This document shows, in pieces, positions 1-6,089 of a DNA stretch of 9,434 nt. The first letter of the stretch is position 1. Each line of letters opens with the position of its first letter. The stretch is from positions 1-9,434 of the forward strand of contig DATLOJ010000020.1 of NCBI GenBank assembly GCA_035536315.1, given 5' to 3'. The notes under the pieces were generated by a model that made no database searches, was not told where the DNA came from, and saw only the letters and a list, made by a program, of their open reading frames with translations. The translations under genes and the position numbers were made by a program. The stretch comes from DATLOJ01 sp035536315 (lineage in GTDB: Bacteria > Actinomycetota > CADDZG01 > JAHWKV01).

Positions 1-22
1 GTCGATTTGAGGCCAGCGCTTC

Positions 23-28
23 TAAACT
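23..28 (+). promoter_or_regulatory. Possible -10 box for the tRNA-Leu gene
   Basis: TAAACT at 23-28 matches the TANNNT pattern of a primary sigma -10 hexamer and would start transcription near base 35, two bases before the mature tRNA. The matching -35 would lie at or beyond the left edge of the window, so this rests on one hexamer only. Confidence 0.3.
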
Positions 29-36
29 GTGCCCGC

Positions 37-119
37 GCGGGCGTAGCCGAATTGGTATAGGCGCCGGATTTAGGATCCGGTGGGGCAACCCGTTGGAGGT
101 TCGAGTCCTCTCGCCCGCA
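37..119 (+). tRNA. tRNA-Leu, anticodon UAG
   Basis: A complete class II (long variable arm) tRNA can be folded by eye. The acceptor stem GCGGGCG (37-43) pairs perfectly with CGCCCGC (112-118), followed by discriminator A at 119. The anticodon stem is CCGGA (64-68) with TCCGG (76-80), and the loop TTTAGGA puts anticodon TAG at 71-73, with G at position 37 of the tRNA. The variable arm (about 81-94) contains GGG/CCC around CAA. The T stem GGAGG/CCTCT encloses TTCGAGT (100-106). The long variable arm, A73 and the UAG anticodon all indicate leucine, reading CUA and related CUN codons. CCA is not encoded (the sequence continues ACTGA), so it must be added after transcription. Confidence 0.97.
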
Positions 120-150
120 CTGAATCACCCCATAGAGACAGTAGGTCCTG

Positions 151-621
151 ATGGCTGAAACGAAAACATTCACCGGCGTTGTCAACGAGATAAAAGGGCG
201 CTGTTACGTCCCGGTTCCTTTCGACCCTGATGAGCTTTGGGGCAAGAAAGAGCGGCATCACATTCACGGGACGATCAACGGTCTGGGTTATCGCGGAGTT
301 ATCGAGCCGATCGAGGATGACCGCGGCTTCTCGATCGGTGCCGCGTGGCGCCGGGAGTGCGGTCTTGGAGCCGGTGACAAAGTGAAGGTTGTCTTGAAAC
401 CCGAAGGCCCCCAGCGCGACGACCTGGCTCCCGACATTGCGGCGGCACTCTCGAAGAACCTCAAGGCCGCCGAGTTCTTCGACTCGCTCGCGCAGTTCCA
501 TCGAAAGGCCTACCTCACCTGGATCTATGCAACGAAGCGAAGCCCGGAGCTGCGGGCCGAACGCATCGGCGAGATGGTCAGGCTCTTGAAGCAGGGTCAC
601 AAACAGCGGCCCGGCACATAA
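151..621 (+). CDS. DUF1905 / YdeI-OmdA family protein
   Basis: A 156-residue protein. Residues about 5-87 look like DUF1905, a small beta-barrel-like domain, with the typical pattern around CYVPVPFDPDELWG and the HIHGTINGLGYRGVIEP stretch. Residues about 105-150 look like the helical C-terminal OmdA (YdeI / bacteriocin-protection) region, seen in FFDSLAQFHRKAYLTWI and the following KRSPELRAERIGEMVRLL. There is no signal peptide or membrane segment, so it is probably cytosolic. The family has no well-defined biochemical role; bacteriocin protection is a legacy name. The ATG at 151 begins just before the conserved domain; the upstream AGTAGGT is at most a weak ribosome site. It lies 31 bases after the tRNA and may share its transcript. 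Its stop is 3 bases from the rdgB stop, tail to tail, leaving no room for a terminator. Confidence 0.85.
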   Translation: MAETKTFTGVVNEIKGRCYVPVPFDPDELWGKKERHHIHGTINGLGYRGVIEPIEDDRGFSIGAAWRRECGLGAGDKVKVVLKPEGPQRDDLAPDIAAALSKNLKAAEFFDSLAQFHRKAYLTWIYATKRSPELRAERIGEMVRLLKQGHKQRPGT

Positions 622-624
622 CTC

Positions 625-1227
625 TCAGCCGGTCAATACCCGGGAGAGCTGATCGGCCAGTCCCCGCAGGGCTTTCCCTCGGTGGCTGATTGCATGTTTC
701 TCTTCGGGGGAAAGCTCGGCCATCGTGCGGGACTCCTCTAGAGGAACGAAGTACGGGTCGTAACCAAACCCTCCGCTTCCCCGAGGATCCTCTCCGATTG
801 TTCCTTCGCAGCTTCCGATCCCCGCAATCTCCGATCCGTCGGGCATCACCAGGGCTACAACGCACTTATAGCGAGCATTCCTTTTCTCGCGGGGCTTGCC
901 CTCCATCATCTTCATGAGCTTGGCGTTGTTTTCCTCATCGGTCGCGTGCGGCCCGGCAAATCGTGCTGAGTGAACGCCCGGCTGTCCCCCCAGCGCGTCA
1001 ACTTCAAGACCTGAATCGTCGGCGAGCGAGGGTTTCCCAGTAATGGCCGCCACGGCCCGGGCTTTGATCAGTGCGTTCTCCAGGAACGTCTCGCCGGGCT
1101 CGTCTATTTCGCCCCAGTCACCAACGTCCTCGGTCGTTAACAACTTCACGGGAAGGTTGGAGAGAATTTCGATTACCTCGGCTACCTTCGCCTTGTTCCG
1201 GCTGGAGACGACTATCTCGAGTGTCAC
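625..1227 (-). CDS. rdgB: XTP/dITP pyrophosphatase (RdgB/HAM1 family)
   Basis: A 200-residue RdgB/HAM1 enzyme, which hydrolyses non-canonical purine triphosphates (dITP, XTP) to monophosphate and pyrophosphate, keeping hypoxanthine and xanthine out of nucleic acid. Visible family motifs are SSRNKAK (8-14, phosphate binding), LADDSGLEVDALGG (68-81, catalytic/metal acidic residues D70-D71), GGFGYDPYF (152-160) and AISHRGKAL (179-187). Length is normal. I chose the GTG at 1227 because it starts right before the first strand and nucleotide motif, follows the rph stop by one base, and has AAGGG about seven bases upstream. The longer reading from 1275 only adds rph-overlapping sequence. It is the last gene of the selD operon and the orthologue, by position, of Rv1341. 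Confidence 0.96.
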   Translation of the reverse strand: MTLEIVVSSRNKAKVAEVIEILSNLPVKLLTTEDVGDWGEIDEPGETFLENALIKARAVAAITGKPSLADDSGLEVDALGGQPGVHSARFAGPHATDEENNAKLMKMMEGKPREKRNARYKCVVALVMPDGSEIAGIGSCEGTIGEDPRGSGGFGYDPYFVPLEESRTMAELSPEEKHAISHRGKALRGLADQLSRVLTG

Positions 1228-1228
1228 G

Positions 1229-1963
1229 TCAGCCCTTCGAGGCGGCCGCCCCCAATATTTCTCTTTGAACGCCAACTATCTCGTCGATTCCTAGCTTGCC
1301 GAGCTCCAAAAGTGAGCTCAGCTCATCGTTCGAGAACGTTGCCCCCTCTGCTGTTCCTTGAAGCTCTACAAACTGCCCGGAGCCAGTCATCACTATGTTC
1401 ATATCGACTTCTGCAGTCGAGTCCTCGACGTAGTTGAGATCCAGGCACGGCGTGCCTTCGACGATACCCACGCTTATTGCAGCCACTTCATCCTTGATGG
1501 GACTGGTCTTTAGCAGCCCTTTATCGATGATGGTCGAGCAGGCGTCAAAAAGGGCAATGTAGGCCGCGGAAATCGATGCGGTTCTGGTTCCGCCATCGGC
1601 CTGTAGAACATCGCAGTCGATCCAGATCGTCCTCTCCCCGAGAGCATCAAGGTCGCAGGCTGCCCTCATGCATCTGCCGATCAACCGCTGGATTTCCTGG
1701 GTCCGGCCCCCGAGCTTTCCCTTAGAGGCCTCGCGCGGAGTCCTCACATCCGTCGAGCGCGGCAACATGGAGTACTCAGCCGTCACCCACCCTCTTCCCT
1801 TGCCGCGAAGAAACTCCGGGATGCGTTCCTCGACGGACGCGTTGACCAGCACCCGCGTCCGGCCGCATTCGTACAGGACGGATCCTTCAGCGAAGTCGAT
1901 ATAACCGCGCTCGACCTTGATAGGCCTTAGATCGCGCGGCCCCCGTCCATCGACTCTGTTCAT
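1229..1963 (-). CDS. rph: Ribonuclease PH
   Basis: A 244-residue RNase PH, a phosphate-dependent 3'-5' exoribonuclease that trims tRNA precursor 3' ends. The N-terminus RVDGRGPRDLRPI (3-15) is the family signature. GGRTQEIQRLIGR (85-97) carries the phosphate-binding Arg87, and QADGGTRTASISAAY (121-135) is the second active-site block, with Arg127. Length is normal and the protein forms hexameric rings in known cases. The ATG at 1963 is 11 bases after the preceding MBL gene stop; no strong ribosome site precedes it, so coupling to the upstream gene is likely. Because the tRNA and tmRNA genes here do not encode CCA, 3' trimming followed by CCA addition is needed, which fits this enzyme's role. 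Orthologue by position of rphA (Rv1340). Confidence 0.97.
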   Translation of the reverse strand: MNRVDGRGPRDLRPIKVERGYIDFAEGSVLYECGRTRVLVNASVEERIPEFLRGKGRGWVTAEYSMLPRSTDVRTPREASKGKLGGRTQEIQRLIGRCMRAACDLDALGERTIWIDCDVLQADGGTRTASISAAYIALFDACSTIIDKGLLKTSPIKDEVAAISVGIVEGTPCLDLNYVEDSTAEVDMNIVMTGSGQFVELQGTAEGATFSNDELSSLLELGKLGIDEIVGVQREILGAAASKG

Positions 1964-1974
1964 TGCCGGCGAGC

Positions 1975-2748
1975 CTATATCTCGACTACCAGGTTGTCGC
2001 GAGCAACAAGGATCTCCCCGGAAAACTCCTTGGCGGCAATTCGCACGGACTCCTGTGGGTCGAGACCGGGAGTTACATGTGTCAGGACCAGTTTCCCGGC
2101 TTCCGCTTCGGCTGCGAGCCTTCCGGCTTCCTCGGCCGACATATGCACTTCAGCAAGAGACTCGATCTTCGTCAGCGTGCTGGCCTCCGCGATCAGGCAG
2201 TCCGCCTTCGAAAAAAACGTTGCCAGGTTGGGGTCGGGACCGGTATCTGCCGTGTAGCCGAGGACGCGTCCGTCAATCTGTGCCCGCACTGCAAGCGTTT
2301 CCGTCGGGTGGATCGTGTTCGCAAAGGAGAAGTCAACGCCGCCTATGTTTTCTTGTCCGCCAGGACTGAGTTTGCGGAAAGAGAGATAGCCGTCGAAGCA
2401 GTCTTCTGGGTTTTCTGCCTCACGAATAAGAGCGCACACTGCCTCGCGCGTTCCGTCCGGCCCGAATACCTCCAACCCTGTTGCCCCCCTGCTGTCCTCG
2501 GCGTACCGCAAGGCGTAGTACAGGGGGTAGATGTCGAGGAAGTGATCAAGATGGGTGTGGGACAGAATCACGGCGGTTATGTCGTGCTTTGCAATGTGCC
2601 GTTGAAGGTTTGCAAAGGTCCCCGTCCCTGCATCCAGCCAGACGTTGGTGTCTCCTGCCTGAATCAGAAAGCCCGAGGCGGCAAGGTCCGGAACCGGAAA
2701 AGTTCCGCTTGCCCCCAGCACTACAACCTGCAAACCCCCGTTGCTCAC
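1975..2748 (-). CDS. MBL-fold metallo-hydrolase, Rv1339-like (possible cyclic-nucleotide phosphodiesterase)
   Basis: A 257-residue metallo-beta-lactamase-fold hydrolase of the RNase Z / class II phosphodiesterase type. Metal ligands are visible: SHTHLDH gives H64, H66, D68 and H69; HPTE gives H147; YTADTGPD gives D168; LVLTHVTPG gives H224. HMSAEEAG (202-209) is the RNase Z-like helix. It starts LQVVVLGASGTFP with no signal peptide, so it is cytosolic. The GTG at 2748 follows the murI stop by two bases, with GGGAGG upstream. By position between murI and rph it corresponds to M. tuberculosis Rv1339, described as an atypical cAMP phosphodiesterase. That substrate is inferred from synteny and family; a tRNA-processing or other phosphodiesterase activity is also possible. 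Confidence 0.88.
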   Translation of the reverse strand: MSNGGLQVVVLGASGTFPVPDLAASGFLIQAGDTNVWLDAGTGTFANLQRHIAKHDITAVILSHTHLDHFLDIYPLYYALRYAEDSRGATGLEVFGPDGTREAVCALIREAENPEDCFDGYLSFRKLSPGGQENIGGVDFSFANTIHPTETLAVRAQIDGRVLGYTADTGPDPNLATFFSKADCLIAEASTLTKIESLAEVHMSAEEAGRLAAEAEAGKLVLTHVTPGLDPQESVRIAAKEFSGEILVARDNLVVEI

Positions 2749-2750
2749 GG

Positions 2751-3563
2751 TTAGCCATCCTCCCAGGGAATCGACTCCACTTCGGACAGTCCCGCCAAGA
2801 ACCGCGAGCCCACATCAAGGAACTGGCCGGAGTCTCCGGACACGATGAATCGGCGATTCCCAATGCTCATCGTCTGACGGAGAAGTCCGAGGTCGTGAAG
2901 GACTGCGTACGTATCCTTGGCCACTTCCTCCGCCGACGACACCAACTCGACCTGTCCTTTGGTGACCGAGTGCAATACGCCTCGCAGCAGTGGGTAGTGG
3001 GTACACCCCAGGATCAGCGTGTCCACACCTTGACGGATGAGTGGTTCCAGATATCCCTCGGCAAGAGTGAATAGCTCGTCCGAAAAAGTGTCCCCTCTCT
3101 CGACGTGTTCAACGAACTTCGAGCAAATCTGAGTCGAAATCTCAATCTTCGAATTTGCGATCTTGATTTCCTGCTCGTACGCGCCGGACTCGATGGTCGC
3201 CTTCGTTCCGATCACACCGACCTTGTGGTTGTGGGTGACCCTGACCGCAGTTCGCACAGCCGGCTCGATCACTCCGATGACGGGTATCTTCATGCGCTTT
3301 CGCGAGTCGAAGTACGCCGCGGCCGTCATTGAGTTGCATGCGATAACGGCCAGCTTGACGTCGAAAGAGACCATGAGATCCATGATCTGAAACGCAAACT
3401 CACGAACCTTCTCCACGGGACGGGGGCCGTACGGAAAGCGGGCCGTGTCGCCAAAGTAAATGAAGTTCTCTTGAGGCAGAAGCTCCTCGAGGGACCGCAT
3501 TACGGTAAGGCCCCCTACCCCCGAATCGAAAACTCCGATCGGCCTATCCGCCTGTGTTACCAC
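2751..3563 (-). CDS. murI: Glutamate racemase
   Basis: A 270-residue glutamate racemase, a cofactor-independent cytosolic enzyme that makes D-glutamate for peptidoglycan. The two catalytic cysteines are seen in VIACNSMTAA (C76) and LILGCTHYPLL (C187), with D13-S14 in GVFDSGVGGLTV (10-21) and the substrate loop YFGDTARFPYGPR (36-48). Length and both halves of the pseudo-symmetric fold are intact. I chose the GTG at 3563: it gives a normal short N-terminus, overlaps the cysM stop by seven bases (GTGGTAA) and has GGAG eight bases upstream. The longer reading from 3656 would add 31 residues of translated cysM sequence. Translation is probably coupled to cysM. In mycobacteria a rhomboid protease gene lies between cysM and murI; here it is missing. 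Confidence 0.96.
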   Translation of the reverse strand: MVTQADRPIGVFDSGVGGLTVMRSLEELLPQENFIYFGDTARFPYGPRPVEKVREFAFQIMDLMVSFDVKLAVIACNSMTAAAYFDSRKRMKIPVIGVIEPAVRTAVRVTHNHKVGVIGTKATIESGAYEQEIKIANSKIEISTQICSKFVEHVERGDTFSDELFTLAEGYLEPLIRQGVDTLILGCTHYPLLRGVLHSVTKGQVELVSSAEEVAKDTYAVLHDLGLLRQTMSIGNRRFIVSGDSGQFLDVGSRFLAGLSEVESIPWEDG

Positions 3564-4486
3564 GGCATGTACTCCACCGACGTGGCGGCCTCTTCGACTT
3601 GCTTCGTCCAGATCTCTGTCGATAGGTATTTCCAACCGCCGTCGGCAAACAGGCAAACAATGTCACCCTCATCCATCTTGGAAGCTTCGCGACGGGCAAC
3701 GTGCAGAGTGGCACCCGAGGAGATTCCGGCGAAGATGCCTTCCCGGTCGGCGAGGGCCTGAGTCCACGTCACAGATTGGTGTGCATTCACTTTGATTCCG
3801 GAGTCAATCATCGACTCATCCAGTACCGGCGGAATGAACCCGTCCTCCAACGATCGGAGCCCGTAGACAAGGTCGCCCTGTTCGGGCTCTGCGGCAATCA
3901 CCTTCACGGAAGGTTTGGTCTCCTTGAAAAATCTTCCGACGCCGGTCAGCGAACCGCCGGTACCCAGCCCCGCAACGAAATGAGTAATTTCTGGAAGATC
4001 CTGCAGGATCTCCGGGCCTGTGGTCTCGTAATGAGCCCGCGGATTTGCCTCGTTTCCGTACTGATAGAGCATCAAATACTTGGGATCCTCACTCATTTCT
4101 TTTGCGACATCGATGGCGCCGTTCGAGCCTTTGTCGCCCGGCGAGTAAATCACCTCGCCGCCGAACAGCCGGATGAGTTGGGCCCTTTCCGGTGAAGCCG
4201 TTTCAGGCATGACGCAAACAAGACGGTACCCGAGCCTGCTCGCGAAGAAGGCCAGTGAGATTCCGGTGTTGCCCGATGTGGGCTCCAGAAGCACACGATC
4301 GTGTGTCAACTCCCCCGTTGCCAAGGCAGACTCGATCATCTTCACCGCGATTCGGTCTTTGAGCGATCCGGTTGGGTTTTGTCCCTCGAGCTTGGCCCAG
4401 ATCCTGACGTTGGGATTGGGAGAAAGCGAATGGATACCCACCAGTGGCGTGTTTCCAACAAGTTTTGTGATGTCCTGGAACAGCAA
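3557..4486 (-). CDS. cysM: Cysteine synthase, CysM type (predicted O-phosphoserine-dependent)
   Basis: A 309-residue PLP enzyme of the cysteine synthase family. LEGQNPTGSLKDR (33-45) holds the PLP lysine K43; LEPTSGNTGIS (67-77) is the substrate loop; GLGTGGSLTGVG (173-184) binds PLP phosphate. It aligns closely with M. tuberculosis CysM, which uses O-phosphoserine and thiocarboxylated CysO. R211 in VYGLRSLEDGF matches the substrate-selecting Arg220, and the tail ending YMPW resembles the mycobacterial C-terminal flap ending QLWA. I therefore infer O-phosphoserine use. The start is the unusual TTG at 4486: no ATG or GTG occurs in frame upstream before a stop, and it places GNTPLV ten residues in, as in relatives. 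The ribosome site is weak. cysO, normally next door, is absent. Confidence 0.94.
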   Translation of the reverse strand: MLFQDITKLVGNTPLVGIHSLSPNPNVRIWAKLEGQNPTGSLKDRIAVKMIESALATGELTHDRVLLEPTSGNTGISLAFFASRLGYRLVCVMPETASPERAQLIRLFGGEVIYSPGDKGSNGAIDVAKEMSEDPKYLMLYQYGNEANPRAHYETTGPEILQDLPEITHFVAGLGTGGSLTGVGRFFKETKPSVKVIAAEPEQGDLVYGLRSLEDGFIPPVLDESMIDSGIKVNAHQSVTWTQALADREGIFAGISSGATLHVARREASKMDEGDIVCLFADGGWKYLSTEIWTKQVEEAATSVEYMPW

Positions 4487-4491
4487 GGTGA

Positions 4492-4554
4492 TTACAGTCC
4501 GGCGTGGAGAGAAAAGACGGGACCGCGCAGCAAAATTGTTGCGACCTTAGGCAT
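4492..4554 (-). other. Possible 20-codon ORF in the mec-cysM gap
   Basis: The 72-base gap between mec and cysM holds an ATG (4554) four bases after the mec stop, followed by 20 codons to a TAA (4494-4492), ending five bases before the cysM TTG. The peptide begins MPKVATILLRGP and contains no cysteine, so it is not a Cys-codon attenuator. There is no good ribosome site. It sits where cysO lies in mycobacteria, and its start is faintly like a CysO N-terminus (M-x-V-x-x-x-I-x-x-x-L-R), but this may be chance. It may equally be a coupling ORF that delivers ribosomes to the weak cysM start. Confidence 0.2.
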
Positions 4555-4558
4555 CAAC

Positions 4559-4978
4559 TCAAGATACCACCAGGTCAACTTCTTCAATTGCTCCGTCTTC
4601 GTCGCGCCAGTCCTTCTTTCTGATCAGAAATCCCCGTGCCTCTGGAGGAGTCGCTTGAAGCGAAACAATTATGTAAATCGAGTCGGGGTAGTGAGCCTCT
4701 CTGATGTCGGTCGGAGATGGGAGGGCGGGACTCGCCACATGCGAGTGGAAGATGGCTACGAGCTGTAGCTCCGACTCATCGAGAGCATCGAAGGCAGCGA
4801 GCATCTGCTTGTCATCGGGCCGGTAATAAACCGGTGATCTGGCTGCGTTGTCGAGTGGGAGAAGTCTTTCTACCTTTCCCTGCCTTCCGCCGAGAAAGCC
4901 GCATGCTTCATTTGGAAGGCCTTGCCTGCAATGCTCGACCATCGCCGAATGAAGTTCGGCCGGAATCTCCAACTTCAT
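4559..4978 (-). CDS. mec: JAMM/MPN zinc metalloprotease (Mec; CysO-cysteine peptidase type)
   Basis: A 139-residue single-domain JAMM protease. The zinc motif is complete: E24 in NEACGFLGG, then H78-S-H80, seven residues, S88 and D91 (HSHVASPALPSPTD). NAARSPVYYRPDDKQML (44-60) closely follows the pattern in M. tuberculosis Mec. The known enzyme removes cysteine from the CysO-Cys adduct made by CysM, so it releases free cysteine in the cytosol. The ATG at 4978 overlaps the selD stop (ATGA), with GAGG seven bases upstream, so translation is coupled to selD. Together with cysM this points to the sulfur-carrier cysteine route, yet no carrier protein gene lies in the window. JAMM proteases can serve other ubiquitin-like or thiamine/molybdopterin carriers, so the exact partner is inferred. 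Confidence 0.92.
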   Translation of the reverse strand: MKLEIPAELHSAMVEHCRQGLPNEACGFLGGRQGKVERLLPLDNAARSPVYYRPDDKQMLAAFDALDESELQLVAIFHSHVASPALPSPTDIREAHYPDSIYIIVSLQATPPEARGFLIRKKDWRDEDGAIEEVDLVVS

Positions 4979-6024
4979 TCACGGACCTCGATGGCTCCGG
5001 CTTCTCCATCGATAATTTCTCCGATCTCCGCCGCCAGAACCGATTCCCCGCTCAGCTTGGCCCCCAGAGTCTCCGCGCGTGACTCGTCGACCGCAATAAG
5101 CAGACCACCGGATGTTTGTGCGTCGAACAAGATGATGCGAGTTTCAGGGTCGATCGACTCATCGAACCGCACCTGTTCACCAAAGTGCTTCTCGTTGCGG
5201 CGAGTGCCGCCTGGCACCATCCCTTCGAACGCGAGCTCTGCCACCCCGTCGATGACAGGCACTGCCGAACTCGAAATTCTCGCAGCCGCTCCGCTGAGAT
5301 TCAGCATGTTGCTGAGGTGTCCGATCAGTCCAAACCCCGTGACGTCGGTTGCGGCCCCGGCCCCCGTATCGAGCATCGCCTGCGAAGCATTGGCATTAAG
5401 CGCCGACATGATCTGGACCGCCTCTTTCTCCAACTCGGGGGAGGCCGATTCTCTTTTTATCGCCGTCGCAATGATCCCCATACCGAGCGGCTTGGTAAGG
5501 AACAGCTTCATTCCGGGTTTGGCGCTGGAGGCCGTCACAACTTTCGACGGATCGATCAGCCCCGTCACAGCCATTCCGTACTTGGGTTCAGGATCGTCGA
5601 CGGTGTGACCACCCACAACGGATGCACCTGCCTCCCGAGCCTTCTCGAAGCCGCCCTTGAGAACATCTGCAAGAAGCGCGAAGTCCAGGTCCGCCGGCCA
5701 TCCGACAAGGTTCAAAGCCGTCACAGGTTTGCCCCCCATCGCATAAACGTCGCTGAATGCATTCGCGGCAGCTATCGCTCCCCAATCCTTGGGGTCATCA
5801 ACAACCGGAGTGAAGAAGTCAGCGGTCTGAACCAGAGCTAACTCGTCCGAGATCCGGAATATCGCTGCATCATCGGCCGCGTCGAGGCCGAGCAGCACGT
5901 TTGGGTCAACGCTGCCCGGAAGCTCAGACAATCGGCGCAGGACCTGCGCCAGGTCACGAGGACCTAGCTTGCAAGCTCAGCCAGCGCCGTGCGAAAACTT
6001 TGTTAGCCGTACCTGTTTTGTCAT
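4975..6024 (-). CDS. selD: Selenide, water dikinase SelD, selenocysteine-containing (UGA recoded at 5979-5977)
   Basis: Selenophosphate synthetase makes selenophosphate from selenide and ATP for selenocysteine and selenouridine synthesis. A conventional reading begins only at a TTG (5931) and lacks the catalytic N-terminus. Upstream in the same frame the sequence reads from an ATG at 6024: MTKQVRLTKFSHGAG, then TGA, then ACKLGPRDLA, joining the remainder without another stop. This matches E. coli SelD (RLTQYSHGAGCGCK), with the UGA at residue 16 opposite the catalytic Cys17 and K19 opposite Lys20. Total length is 349 residues, against 347 in E. coli. ATP/metal motifs are DDAA (51-54), TADFFTP (67-73), NAFSDVYAMGG (89-99) and TDVTGFGLIGHL. 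Recoding to selenocysteine is inferred from this alignment and the SECIS-like hairpin. First gene of the operon; overlaps mec by four bases. Confidence 0.93.
5941..5955 (-). promoter_or_regulatory. Candidate bacterial SECIS hairpin in selD mRNA
   Basis: On the selD mRNA, GACCU (5955-5951) and AGGUC (5945-5941) form a perfect five-base-pair stem around the loop GGCGC (5950-5946). The loop begins 26 bases after the UGA and its first base is G. As I recall the bacterial SECIS model, it needs a short stem, a small loop with a G in the first two positions, and a loop about 16-37 bases after the UGA; all fit. A competing four-pair stem, GGUC with GACC slightly upstream, is possible. SelB would bind here to deliver Sec-tRNA. 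Confidence 0.68.
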
Positions 6025-6031
6025 CGTCTTC

Positions 6032-6037
6032 TTTATA
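6032..6037 (-). promoter_or_regulatory. Candidate -10 box of the selD operon (leaderless start)
   Basis: On the minus strand TATAAA (6037-6032) is followed by GAAGACG and the selD ATG. The expected start of transcription is then at or one base from the ATG, giving a leaderless mRNA, which is common in actinobacteria and fits the lack of a strong ribosome site. No clear -35 is visible about 17 bases upstream. Confidence 0.4.
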
Positions 6038-6074
6038 CAGGCGATGCAGAAAGTCGCTCCGGGCGGGCGATTGA

Positions 6075-6080
6075 TATCTT
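6075..6080 (+). promoter_or_regulatory. Possible -10 box of the ABC1 kinase gene
   Basis: TATCTT at 6075-6080 fits TANNNT and would start transcription about three bases before the ATG at 6090. GAAAG at 6081-6085 could instead be a weak ribosome site. No convincing -35 is present. Support is limited to the hexamer and the divergent gene arrangement in this 65-base intergenic region (6025-6089). Confidence 0.25.
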
Positions 6081-6089
6081 GAAAGCTCA

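Noticed and set aside
621..625. Bidirectional terminator between the DUF1905 gene and rdgB
   Set aside because: Only three bases separate the stops and no suitable hairpin plus T-tract is visible.
625..1275. rdgB starting at 1275
   Set aside because: The extra 16 residues overlap rph and precede the usual N-terminus; GTG at 1227 has a ribosome site and follows the rph stop directly.
1963..2754. 263-residue plus-strand ORF opposite the MBL gene
   Set aside because: Composition is that of an antisense shadow, and the opposite strand encodes a protein with complete metal-binding motifs.
2751..3656. murI starting at 3656
   Set aside because: The first 31 residues are out-of-frame cysM sequence; GTG at 3563 gives the normal length and a ribosome site.
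4487..4558. Cysteine-responsive attenuator before cysM
   Set aside because: The short ORF in the gap has no cysteine codons, and no terminator hairpin with a T-tract is present.
4922..5841. Two long plus-strand ORFs opposite selD (4922-5608 and 5116-5841)
   Set aside because: Serine/arginine-rich antisense translations without recognisable domains; the minus strand is clearly selD.
4975..5931. selD starting at the TTG at 5931
   Set aside because: This start removes the catalytic N-terminal segment. The upstream frame restores it exactly, with UGA at the active-site position, so the short form is an artefact of treating UGA as a stop.
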